Part shown: piece after piece, positions 14,430-20,812 of the stretch
Numbering within the stretch: the first letter of the stretch is position 1
How the letters are laid out: every line of letters begins with the position of its first letter
Assembly (NCBI GenBank): GCA_021806685.1
Contig: JAJZQU010000005.1
Coordinates: 1 to 36,993, forward strand
Length of the DNA stretch: 36,993 bases
Source: a bacterium
GTDB lineage: Bacteria > Patescibacteriota > Patescibacteriia > 2-12-FULL-60-25
Reading direction: 5' to 3'
Notes under the pieces: generated by a model
What the model was told of the DNA's origin: nothing
Seen by the model: the letters and a program-made list of their open reading frames with translations, nothing else
The model's database searches: none
Position numbers and translations under genes: made by a program

Positions 14430-15134
14430 ATGAAGGCGAAGGATTACATCACATTGGCTCTGGACGTAGACAGCTTGGAAAAGGCTCGACCTCTCGTGGA
14501 GAGCCTTGCACCGCATGTCGGGTGCCTCAAAGCCGGGCTGGAGTTGATCACGGCTGTCGGAACTCCCAAAGTCGTCGAGTTCGTCCATTCACTCGGCGGC
14601 GAGGTATTCATCGACGGCAAGTTCGATGACATCCCGAACACAGTCGGCAAAGCATCCAAGGCGGTTGCAGGACTCAAGGTCAAGATGTTCAACGTCCACG
14701 CCTCGGCCGGCATCGAAGCGATGATGGCCGCAGTTGCCAACAAGGGCGACTCCCTTGTTCTCGCAGTCACGGTTCTGACCTCGCTCGAGGAGAACAATGC
14801 CCACCTGATCTTCGGCGGACCAAGCAAGGCCAAGGTCCTGCAATTCGCACGCGACGCGAAGATTGCCGGTTGCGACGGCATCATCTGCTCGCCGCAAGAG
14901 CTCGAACTCCTCGGGAAGCAGAGAGAACTTAAGGATATACTGAAGTTCACCCCCGGCGTCCGTCCCCCGTGGGCAAGCAAGGGAGACCAGAAGCGCGTCA
15001 TGACTCCGGCAGAAGCAATCCTGCATGGCGCAACAGGCGTCATCATCGGTCGGCCCATCACCGATGCGCCTTCGCCCGTGGAAGCGGCGAAGAAGATTGC
15101 CGAAGAGATCGAGTCAGCCCTGGAGAAGAGGTGA
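14430..15134 (+). CDS. pyrF: Orotidine 5'-phosphate decarboxylase
   Basis: The 234-residue enzyme converts OMP to UMP, the last step of UMP synthesis. It has LALDVDSLEKA (residues 8-18), the catalytic DGKFDDIPNT motif, NVHASAG for the next strand, and the phosphate-binding end TPGVRPPWASKGDQKRVMTPAEAI and GVIIGRPI. Length matches the bacterial type I form. GGAAGGAGA lies 7-15 nt before the ATG. The first orotate phosphoribosyltransferase-like gene starts 4 nt after the stop, so the last two steps of the pathway appear coupled. The leader carries hairpins. Confidence 0.94.
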   Translation: MKAKDYITLALDVDSLEKARPLVESLAPHVGCLKAGLELITAVGTPKVVEFVHSLGGEVFIDGKFDDIPNTVGKASKAVAGLKVKMFNVHASAGIEAMMAAVANKGDSLVLAVTVLTSLEENNAHLIFGGPSKAKVLQFARDAKIAGCDGIICSPQELELLGKQRELKDILKFTPGVRPPWASKGDQKRVMTPAEAILHGATGVIIGRPITDAPSPVEAAKKIAEEIESALEKR

Positions 15135-15138
15135 GGCC

Positions 15139-15927
15139 ATGAGAAACGAAAGGCGTTTTTCCCTGACCGAAATCGGCCAGGCATCAGGCCTGCGCTGGCT
15201 CGACCCGCGCGACTTCGAGAACCGAGGGCCATTGACCGATGCGGAGTTCGACCACATCTTCGATCTCAAGCAAGCGAGATGGCTCCACTCCGGCGATCCC
15301 AAGAACCCGCACGTTGAACTCACAAGCGGGAAGCACAGCAACGGGTTCGTCTCCGTGCCACTCATACTCGTTGATCCCAACCTCTGTGAGATCATGGCCA
15401 TCCAAGCAGAATACGTCATCAGGAAGGCCATGAAGGACCTGGGCCTACCGGCTTGGGAAATGGGCAATAAGAACTGGGTCATCGGCTCTGATCATGCCGG
15501 CGCCACTTTCTCCCAACGAGTCGCAGCCCGTCTTCAGGCCAAACACGATTTTACGGAGAAGGGCTATGACAAGAAGCTGGCAGATGGCACGATCGAGAAG
15601 ACGCAGATCTGGACGCGGCACACTATCGAACCCGACGAGTTCGTGCTCCAGGCGGAAGAGCTGGTAACCACCACGGCCACCATGATCGCCGTGCGCAGAG
15701 CCATCCGGGCCGGCACTCTCAAGCCAGTCAACTTCTATCCGCTGAACGTGACATTGGTCCATCGTTCAACCCAGACCGAGTTCGAGGGATCGCCTATCAT
15801 CGGTGTCCGACACTATGATATCGAGACCTGGGACAGCGCTGAAGTCTGCCCCCTCTGCAAGCAAGGCTCCAAGGCTATCAAGAGCCCCAAGAAGCACTGG
15901 GCCGAGCTCACCGGCAAGGCAGCCTGA
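15139..15927 (+). CDS. Orotate phosphoribosyltransferase-like protein, paralogue 1
   Basis: The 262-residue protein resembles PyrE, which joins orotate and PRPP to give OMP. HVELTSGKHSNGF (residues 58-70) matches the PyrE N-terminal motif and NWVIGSDHAGATFS (112-125) the next loop. The PRPP loop VLQAEELVTTTATM (169-182) is degenerate: family proteins read roughly D-D-x-x-T-T-G-x-S/T, and here the Asp pair is Glu-Glu and the Gly is lost. A C-terminal tail CPLCKQGSKAI (237-247) with the following W..LTG is shared with paralogue 2. ATG 15139 lies 4 nt after pyrF. It may be a regulator or a divergent enzyme. Confidence 0.78.
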   Translation: MRNERRFSLTEIGQASGLRWLDPRDFENRGPLTDAEFDHIFDLKQARWLHSGDPKNPHVELTSGKHSNGFVSVPLILVDPNLCEIMAIQAEYVIRKAMKDLGLPAWEMGNKNWVIGSDHAGATFSQRVAARLQAKHDFTEKGYDKKLADGTIEKTQIWTRHTIEPDEFVLQAEELVTTTATMIAVRRAIRAGTLKPVNFYPLNVTLVHRSTQTEFEGSPIIGVRHYDIETWDSAEVCPLCKQGSKAIKSPKKHWAELTGKAA

Positions 15928-15958
15928 CAAGGCGAGGGGTCTATCCCTCCCGACTACT

Positions 15959-15985
15959 GACACGCACTCGCGTGTCTATTTTTTT
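15959..15985 (+). terminator. Terminator of the pyrF-OPRT1 unit
   Basis: GACACGC/GCGTGTC stem with a 4-nt loop, then seven T. A nearly identical one follows paralogue 2 at 16823. Confidence 0.85.
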
Positions 15986-16071
15986 GTTCGTAGTAAAATT
16001 TTTATTGACAATGCCATGCAGAAGCAACAAACTATGCGCCAAGTTGTTTTGGTATATGCAAAGGAGACGCC

Positions 16072-16824
16072 ATGAACAATCGCATCTTGGAAATGAACAG
16101 CGAGGATGACCTCAGCCAGCTCGACCCTGACAAGTTCGATCCGGAGGAGTATACCCCTGAAGCAATAGACCACATCTTCGGGATCTGCGGCGCGCTCTGG
16201 GTTCGCCCAGACAACCCCAAAGAACCACACAAGGAACCGCACGTCGAAATCTCGAGCGGCCTATGTAGCGATGGCTACGTGAATCTGCGCCGCGTGCTCA
16301 GGCACACCAACCTCTGCGAGATCATGGCCAGGCTCATGATACTCGAATTCCGGAGGCACCTCCCAGGGCTATCCTGTGGCGCCAAGCAGCGTATCCATTG
16401 GGTGATCGGCTCAGACCATACCGCTGCCACACTTTCGTTCTGCGTGGCACGACTGCTTGGTGCCAAGCATGAATTCACAGAAAAGGGGCCAAACAAAACT
16501 CAACTTTGGCGGCGCGGTATCATCCGCCAGGATGAGGTGGTGCTCCAGGTCGAAGACTTGATTGCGACGGGCGATACTGTCAGGGCAGTCCGCCTTGGCC
16601 TTCGCCAGGGTAACCGGTGCCCCATCAACTTCTTCCCGGCAGTACTGACCTTGGCCCACAGGTCAGAAGAACGGCTCATCGATCGCATCTATCCCATCCT
16701 GTCTCTTCGCCACTACGCTATGCAGATGTGGCCGCGCTACAAGTGCCCGCTGCATACCAAAGGATCGGTAGCTATCCACGAACCACAGTTCAATTGGGGA
16801 AAGCTGACCGGCAACTACTCCTGA
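16072..16824 (+). CDS. Orotate phosphoribosyltransferase-like protein, paralogue 2
   Basis: The 250-residue protein has HVEISSGLCSDGYVNL (residues 57-72), HWVIGSDHTAATLS (109-122) and the PRPP loop VVLQVEDLIATGDT (156-169). The last is much closer to the canonical PyrE loop than in paralogue 1. The tail CPLHTKGSVAI is shared with paralogue 1. It is the better candidate for the active PyrE. AAAGGAGA precedes ATG 16072. It has its own terminator and lies 144 nt after paralogue 1, behind that gene's terminator, so it is a separate unit whose promoter is unclear. Confidence 0.82.
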   Translation: MNNRILEMNSEDDLSQLDPDKFDPEEYTPEAIDHIFGICGALWVRPDNPKEPHKEPHVEISSGLCSDGYVNLRRVLRHTNLCEIMARLMILEFRRHLPGLSCGAKQRIHWVIGSDHTAATLSFCVARLLGAKHEFTEKGPNKTQLWRRGIIRQDEVVLQVEDLIATGDTVRAVRLGLRQGNRCPINFFPAVLTLAHRSEERLIDRIYPILSLRHYAMQMWPRYKCPLHTKGSVAIHEPQFNWGKLTGNYS

Positions 16825-16850
16825 CACGCCCTCGCGTGTCTCATTTTTTT
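16823..16850 (+). terminator. Terminator of OPRT paralogue 2
   Basis: GACACGC/GCGTGTC stem, CCTC loop, seven T. Confidence 0.85.
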
Positions 16851-16915
16851 ACTATTTGATTTTTGTGTCATACTGTAATGAGTTCCTTCACATGACAGGA
16901 AGAGAGGAGGCCTCT

Positions 16916-17188
16916 ATGCGCCGTAAATTTATTTTATTACTTGCTTCCAAGTTAGTTGACAAACCCGAACCAGCGCCGACGAACGCGCGACCAATGTTCA
17001 AGAGCAGCCATCATGGGCCAGGTGCCAGAAAAGGCACAGCCGACCCTGAGGCTTCTCGCCAACTCGCCCTCAGCATCACCCAAGACATATTGTTCCAGAG
17101 CGGCCACATCACCTGGGCCAAGCTCAATGTGACACCGTGTGCGATAACAACCAAACCCGAGGCTACCAATGATCCTGCCACTAAGTGA
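16916..17188 (+). CDS. Small hypothetical protein (90 aa)
   Basis: The frame starts at ATG 16916, 6 nt after a strong SD (GAGAGGAGG). The product starts MRRKFILLLASKL, a short basic and hydrophobic stretch too short for a certain signal peptide, followed by a Pro/Lys-rich, probably disordered chain with some helix potential (RQLALSITQDILFQSGHITW). I do not recognise it. Its codons are more AT-rich at the very start than in the body. A hairpin terminator follows at 17237-17265. It is a real gene by its SD and terminator rather than by homology. Confidence 0.55.
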   Translation: MRRKFILLLASKLVDKPEPAPTNARPMFKSSHHGPGARKGTADPEASRQLALSITQDILFQSGHITWAKLNVTPCAITTKPEATNDPATK

Positions 17189-17236
17189 ACTCCTTCTTCC
17201 CGGGAAAAGCGCATTGCTCGTTGCTTTTCCCCGGCT

Positions 17237-17265
17237 CTAAAAACCTGTCTTTGACGGGTTTTTAG
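17237..17265. terminator. Strong hairpin, 13-bp stem
   Basis: CTAAAAACC-T-GTC pairs with GAC-G-GGTTTTTAG around a TTT loop (one T-G pair). The arm ends in five T on either strand, so it can act in both directions. Confidence 0.75.
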
Positions 17266-17289
17266 ATAATTAAAGTATAAGCGCCACCC

Positions 17290-17318
17290 TTGACAAATAG
17301 GCTATTTTGTGCTATATT
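17290..17318 (+). promoter_or_regulatory. Near-consensus promoter of a long structured leader
   Basis: TTGACA, 17-bp spacer, TATATT. It predicts transcription from about 17325, some 355 nt before the coding start at 17682. Confidence 0.85.
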
Positions 17319-17324
17319 AGCTAG

Positions 17325-17681
17325 TTCTAAATCGAATGGCGCTTTAGAAAAAACCTTTAAAATCAAGCTCAAATCTAGCTTTTACGCTAGGTTAGCAAAA
17401 ATTCTGAGGAGAGAATTTTTGGCTAAACTACGCATATTGCGTGTTTAGTTATATAAATGTAAATTCGGCGGCAATTTTTGTGCGACTCTCTCCAAAGGGT
17501 TTTACGGAAATTGCCGTCTTTTGTTTAAACGGCAGTTATAAGGAGCCGGAATTATGCAGAGGAGGAATCTTCAGTACTTGTCGTCTGAAGGACTGCCAAC
17601 TTCTGCATAATTCTCGCTCTTTTCACCCTTGTATCGTCCACTCACGTACCAAGCAACGCATAGTTGCAGGAGGATAAGATC
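17325..17681 (+). ncRNA. Structured leader RNA or small RNA upstream of the zinc-ribbon gene
   Basis: This 357-nt stretch holds no long gene but a chain of hairpins: CTAGC/GCTAG (near 17380); AAAAATTCT/AGAATTTTT with a purine loop (17397-17420); CTAAAC..CGC/GCG..TTTAG (17423-17447); GGCAATTT/AAATTGCC (17471-17515); and a perfect 12-bp stem 17549-17560/17602-17613. GGAGAGA in the second hairpin could pair with TCTCTCC in the loop of the fourth, a possible pseudoknot. It has a strong promoter and no terminator before the gene. I cannot match it to a known RNA family. It is not tmRNA (no T-arm/CCA end) by inspection. Confidence 0.6.
17554..17610 (+). CDS. Possible leader peptide ORF (18 codons)
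   Basis: ATG 17554 is preceded by AAGGAG 9-10 nt upstream and runs 18 codons (MQRRNLQYLSSEGLPTSA) to TAA at 17608. The start codon lies in the left arm and the stop codon in the right arm of the 12-bp stem 17549-17560/17602-17613, so initiation and stem formation exclude each other. A ribosome on the ORF would open the stem. This suggests attenuation-type control of the downstream gene, by inference only. Confidence 0.45.
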   Translation: MQRRNLQYLSSEGLPTSA

Positions 17682-18653
17682 ATGACGACGACCCGTAAGA
17701 ACACCGCACGTAGCCAGGATGCACGTAGCCCGTATGCGCCGACCGGCGCCAAGCCCGCTCACCTGCATCTGGTCAGCGACAAGGCTGATGCCAAGGAGGT
17801 CGCTGCCAGGAAGTGCACTTGCGGCAAGGAGATCGTGGGCAACCACAAGACCTGCGGGCAGTGCAACCTGCTCGACCAGGCCAAGATCCATGGACAGGAA
17901 CTGTTCACCTGCATGATCTGCGCAGCGCCCACACCCTTCGACTTCTGCTGGCACTGCAATCGGAAACCTGCTGACGTGAAGGCATCGGCCCGCAGGGCCT
18001 ATGATGCCAAGCCGCTCGCAAGCACACCGGCTGCTGAGCCCAAGGCGACCAAGACAGTCGAGACCAGCACTCAGCCTGCTGCCAAGCAGCCCGAGCTCCT
18101 GAAGACGACGGTCATCGACCTAGACGACAGGACCCTGGAGTACCGCGAGGCCAACGGCAACGAGCTGGTGATCGTCCGACGCGTGCTGGCCGAGATCGAG
18201 GAAGAGGAGCATGCCGAGGAAGTTCAGCGGCAGATGGATGAGGCACGCAAGGCCCGTGAAGCTGAAGCGGCTCGCGTCGCAGCGATCCGCGCTCCCCTTC
18301 TCGAGACGCTCGCCAAGAAAGGCAGAGAGGGCCTGAAGGAGCTGGGGGTGATCATCGTCGACGGCACTCCCATCTACGTGGACGGCAACAAGTACGCCAA
18401 CCCGCACTTCACGGTCAAGTACCAGAACGTCAGCTGCGATTTCCACGACAAGGAAGCGGCTAATGCGATCAAGGCGGCGCGTTCCGCACTTGCCGACAGG
18501 CTCGAAGCAGCTGCCAAGGCCCGCCGCGAGGATGAAGCCGCTGCTCGTCGCGCCAAGCACGCCCCCAAGAAGGACGAGCCCAAGCCTGGCAAGTCCGGTG
18601 GCAAGAACGGAAAGGGTGGCAAGTCGGGCAAAGGCGGCAAGGGCAAGAAGTAA
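17682..18653 (+). CDS. Zinc-ribbon protein with coiled coil and Lys/Gly-rich tail
   Basis: The 323-residue protein has two Cys clusters: C45-x-C47 with C58-x2-C61, and C77-x2-C80 with C89-x2-C92, likely one or two zinc ribbons. A Pro/Ala linker and a charged helical region rich in EEEE/RKAREAEAAR follow. A small folded part (VIIVDGTPIYVDGNKYANPHFTVKY, with DFHDKEAANAIKAAR) precedes a tail of repeated Lys-Gly-Gly units. The tail suggests binding to nucleic acid or ribosomes. Not a family I can name. ATG 17682 has AGGAGG upstream; the long leader suggests tight control. Confidence 0.7.
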   Translation: MTTTRKNTARSQDARSPYAPTGAKPAHLHLVSDKADAKEVAARKCTCGKEIVGNHKTCGQCNLLDQAKIHGQELFTCMICAAPTPFDFCWHCNRKPADVKASARRAYDAKPLASTPAAEPKATKTVETSTQPAAKQPELLKTTVIDLDDRTLEYREANGNELVIVRRVLAEIEEEEHAEEVQRQMDEARKAREAEAARVAAIRAPLLETLAKKGREGLKELGVIIVDGTPIYVDGNKYANPHFTVKYQNVSCDFHDKEAANAIKAARSALADRLEAAAKARREDEAAARRAKHAPKKDEPKPGKSGGKNGKGGKSGKGGKGKK

Positions 18654-18678
18654 CCTACCATTCAGATGTTCCTTCCTC

Positions 18679-18717
18679 GGGCGCAGCACTCGCTTCAACG
18701 CGATCTCTGCTGCGCCC
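18679..18717 (+). terminator. GC-rich hairpin after the zinc-ribbon gene
   Basis: GGGCGCAGCA pairs with TGCTGCGCCC around a 19-nt loop. No T run follows, so it may stabilise the message rather than terminate it. Confidence 0.5.
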
Positions 18718-18741
18718 TCCCCAAGCGCTAACTGCTCAGGA

Positions 18742-18804
18742 AGTGACACGTGAAACGTGACACGTCAGAACCAGACGAGTCACGAGTCACATATCACAAA
18801 TCAC
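18742..18804. repeat. Heptamer-periodic palindromic element (9 x 7 bp)
   Basis: Units AGTGACA, CGTGAAA, CGTGACA, CGTCAGA, ACCAGAC, GAGTCAC, GAGTCAC, ATATCAC, AAATCAC. The two halves are roughly reverse complements. Same 7-bp logic as elements A-D but unrelated sequence. Confidence 0.7.
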
Positions 18805-18869
18805 TCCGAAGAGAAGTTCGCACTTGGGGTCCTGCTTCACAAACCAAAGGATCCTGTGGAGGTATTCCC

Positions 18870-19109
18870 ATGCTCTCTGACTCAACGCTCAAAGACTTGA
18901 ACGTGATCTTCAGCAAGAACTTCGTACCCGGCAGCACGGTCAACATGGCGGATATCGCCGTGCCGGACGAATCGAAGCTGACCATGCCGGTTCTGCCCGT
19001 ATACAGTGAGCGCGTGGATCTCCGAGAGATCTGCTACAAGCCGAGCAAGGTCCAGATCCTGGCTCCCCTTGTCCTCGACAACATTGCCGAGGCCAACCAC
19101 GCCGCCTAG
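18870..19109 (+). CDS. Small hypothetical protein (79 aa)
   Basis: ATG 18870 lies 8 nt after GGAGG. The product (MLSDSTLKDLNVIFSKNFVPGS... ending LDNIAEANHAA) is soluble, with alternating strand-like and Pro-rich stretches (IAVPDESKLTMPVLPVYSER) and no Cys motif except one Cys. I do not recognise it. GC-rich codons match the other genes of the block. A frame upstream of the ATG is open but runs through the heptamer element and is not counted. Confidence 0.55.
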   Translation: MLSDSTLKDLNVIFSKNFVPGSTVNMADIAVPDESKLTMPVLPVYSERVDLREICYKPSKVQILAPLVLDNIAEANHAA

Positions 19110-19131
19110 CGACAAGCAACTTCTGCCCCTT

Positions 19132-19260
19132 CCCACCACGGCGCCAGCATCCTGCTCGCGCCTCCCCAAATGAGTCTCTGTCTGCCACCCTTCGCGTAAA
19201 GCTACGGGTGGCAAGCTAACCAACTTCGTCCTTTCAAATGGACGGAGGCTCTCAAGGGAA
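19132..19260 (+). promoter_or_regulatory. Duplicated leader module, copy 1 (with hairpin insertion)
   Basis: The left part (CCCACCAC, a GGCGC/GCGCC hairpin, CCCCAAATGAG, TCTGTC) and the right part (TTCGTCC, GACGGAGGCTCT, AAGGGA) match copy 2 at 20004-20093. Between them copy 1 carries about 43 extra bases centred on a GCCACCC/GGGTGGC hairpin (19184-19212) of the TTCGC..AAGCTA family. In both copies GGAGG lies well upstream of the ATG (about 20-30 nt), too far for a normal SD. Confidence 0.6.
19184..19212. repeat. Hairpin repeat inserted in leader module 1
   Basis: 7-bp stem with loop TTCGCGTAAAGCTACG, same family as 5216, 6469 and 13385. It is absent from the sister module at 20004, so it is probably an insertion. 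Confidence 0.6.
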
Positions 19261-19273
19261 CGAAAGGTCAGCC

Positions 19274-19936
19274 ATGAACGAAAAACGTTGGAGCGGATAC
19301 GCCGATTATCTTGCACGAAAAGGCAAGACACCGGAGATCATCTACTTGGTCAGGGAACAGCTTTCGAGCATTCTCGAGACCGTACATGCGCCAGAGTTTG
19401 TCTTGGCTCCTGACACGAGCCTCGACGACACTGACATCATACGAGCTATCACTCTGATGACCGGCCAGGAAGTGAGAGAACTGAACAAGGTGAGCTTCAA
19501 GAAGTTCGCATCCGCAACCCACAGCATTCCGGGCAAATCGCATCAGGCGTTGCTTAAGAGCCTATTGGTTCAGAATGTTGGCCGGCGATTCCGGACTTGG
19601 GTCGAGAACCCTCAACAGGGTTTAGGCGCCGCCTTCTTCAACATTACCGATCCCAATCGGCACTCATCGATCGTCCACGACAACGACGAGGCCATCGAAA
19701 GACTGGGCTTCGACGATGCGATGCGTGGCAGGCTGCATTTGTCCTTCGGCCAGAAGCTGGGTAACGAGATCGACCGTGGGCTGTGGGCATTGCTCCGCTT
19801 CTATACGGTATTCGTCCTGGCAGACCATGCTCAAGGTCGCGACATCACGGCCATCGGCCTGGATCTCTGCAGCCAGGTCTTCCCGGTAGGCTCACTGGAT
19901 GCAAGGCCCAAGGCCTGGCGGATCTTGGTCGCCTGA
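19274..19936 (+). CDS. Hypothetical protein (220 aa)
   Basis: The frame starts at ATG 19274, with AAAGG about 7 nt upstream. The soluble, mostly helical product starts MNEKRWSGYADYLARKGKTPEIIYLVREQL and has no Cys, no membrane segment and no motif I recognise. Segments such as DDTDIIRAITLMTGQEVRELNKVSF and GLWALLRFYTVFVLADHAQG look like amphipathic helices. An in-frame ATG at 19238 in the leader would add 12 residues but has no SD. The gene stands behind leader module copy 1; the next cluster stands behind copy 2, suggesting a shared control. Confidence 0.6.
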   Translation: MNEKRWSGYADYLARKGKTPEIIYLVREQLSSILETVHAPEFVLAPDTSLDDTDIIRAITLMTGQEVRELNKVSFKKFASATHSIPGKSHQALLKSLLVQNVGRRFRTWVENPQQGLGAAFFNITDPNRHSSIVHDNDEAIERLGFDDAMRGRLHLSFGQKLGNEIDRGLWALLRFYTVFVLADHAQGRDITAIGLDLCSQVFPVGSLDARPKAWRILVA

Positions 19937-19980
19937 GTCCACCGACGATCCACGCTCGTCCGCCAATCGCCCTTTCCCAT

Positions 19981-20002
19981 CACATCGCTCGCGAGCGACG
20001 TG
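19981..20002 (+). promoter_or_regulatory. Hairpin shared with the pyrF leader
   Basis: CACATCGCTCGCGAGCGACG and the next two bases fold on themselves; the core is identical to the hairpin at 14347-14373. It directly precedes leader module copy 2. Confidence 0.5.
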
Positions 20003-20003
20003 A

Positions 20004-20093
20004 CCCACCACTGGCGCCAGCGTCCTGCTCGCGCCACCCCAAATGAGCTTCTGTCATATTCGTCCTTTGACTGAGACGGAGGCTCTGAAGGGA
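20004..20093 (+). promoter_or_regulatory. Duplicated leader module, copy 2
   Basis: Same order of blocks as copy 1 at 19132 but without the hairpin insertion. In the GGCGC/GCGCC hairpin one pair changes from A-T to G-T, so pairing is kept. It leads into the gene cluster at 20105-20788. Confidence 0.6.
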
Positions 20094-20104
20094 GTAATAG
20101 GAAG

Positions 20105-20215
20105 ATGAAGAACAACTACGTTTTCCCGCTCATGCGGATCGTGGCCTGGGCCATGGAACCTGTCTGTAGCTTGATTGACCAACTAATGGAGCGACGCTCC
20201 AGGAGGATGCGATGA
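20105..20215 (+). CDS. Small protein (36 aa), translationally coupled to the next gene
   Basis: ATG 20105 follows AGGAAG at close range and GGGAG further up. The 36-residue product starts MKNNYVFPLMRIVAWAMEP, has a short hydrophobic part in the middle and ends in an Arg-rich tail (MERRSRRMR). Its TGA overlaps the ATG of the next gene (ATGA), typical of coupling. It may be a small membrane-associated peptide or just a coupling leader. Confidence 0.5.
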   Translation: MKNNYVFPLMRIVAWAMEPVCSLIDQLMERRSRRMR

Positions 20216-20583
20216 GTCGTTTCGATCTGGACAAGGCACGTCATGCAAGCAAGTTCGGTCTGAGCGATGATCGGCGCGTTGCGACCGTGGTCACCACCCA
20301 CGCCGGATATGCCAAGGAACTTGGCGAGCAGCTGGCTGACGTGGTCGTCGTCTGCAACCCGGAGCACCCGCTCAACCCGGACGATCTCCGGCGCGGAACC
20401 ATCATCGAGTTCGAGGTCACCCGGCGCAATACCGAGGTGGCCGTGGACCTGCTCGGTGCCCTCAAGGAGCTCCAGAGCCTGGGATGGATCGGCAACGCGG
20501 AACGCATTGTGTCTTCACCGAAATCGTCGTCTCTCCTCAAACTCCAAGAGGTGGTGGACATTGTCTGCCGCCATCTCAAGTAG
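20212..20583 (+). CDS. Hypothetical protein (123 aa)
   Basis: ATG 20212 has AGGAGG 5-10 nt upstream, inside the preceding small ORF. The soluble alpha/beta product has strands RVATVVTTHAGYAKEL, DVVVVCNPEHPLNPDD and GTIIEFEVTRRNTEVAVDLLGALKELQSLGW. No motif I can name. It is the middle gene of a three-gene cluster (36 aa, 123 aa, 64 aa) behind leader module copy 2; the 64-aa gene follows after 10 nt. Confidence 0.6.
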   Translation: MSRFDLDKARHASKFGLSDDRRVATVVTTHAGYAKELGEQLADVVVVCNPEHPLNPDDLRRGTIIEFEVTRRNTEVAVDLLGALKELQSLGWIGNAERIVSSPKSSSLLKLQEVVDIVCRHLK

Positions 20584-20593
20584 GAGGTTCGCC

Positions 20594-20788
20594 GTGAAGG
20601 TGAAAGCTGGCGGCACGGTACTCGGGTTGCTGTTCATCATCGCTGCCATCTGCAAGGAAGGCGGCGGCCCATGGCTCTTGGAAGCCCTCGGCTGGATATA
20701 CTGGGGGATCAACTGGATCTGCGTAGGCATCCTGTGGGTCGTCCACAGCGTGGGCTGGGTGATCGACAACTTCCACAACTGGTTCTAG
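20594..20788 (+). CDS. Small membrane protein with tryptophan heptads (64 aa)
   Basis: It starts with GTG 20594, 8 nt after a strong AGGAGG. Residues 8-20 are hydrophobic, then KEGGGP, then a second hydrophobic stretch (27-64) with Trp at 27, 34, 41, 48 and 55, exactly every seven residues, plus Trp 37 and 63. On a helix this lines one face with Trp, and Gly often precedes it. The product could insert in a membrane and self-associate. Holin-like or toxin-like small proteins are a possibility, but no family match is claimed. Last gene of the cluster; a GC-rich hairpin follows. Confidence 0.65.
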   Translation: MKVKAGGTVLGLLFIIAAICKEGGGPWLLEALGWIYWGINWICVGILWVVHSVGWVIDNFHNWF

Positions 20789-20812
20789 CGACCAGACTCA
20801 AAACGCTAACTG

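Noticed and set aside
14444-15232. Long minus-strand frame opposite pyrF
   Set aside because: Shadow of a GC-rich gene; pyrF motifs on the plus strand are decisive.
17441-17677. 78-residue plus-strand frame in the 17.4-17.7 kb leader
   Set aside because: No SD site, composition unlike a protein, and it runs through the hairpins; the shorter SD-led ORF at 17554 is preferred.
18120-18749. 209-residue minus-strand frame opposite the zinc-ribbon gene
   Set aside because: Leu/Ala-rich mirror of a charged coiled coil; no SD or promoter.
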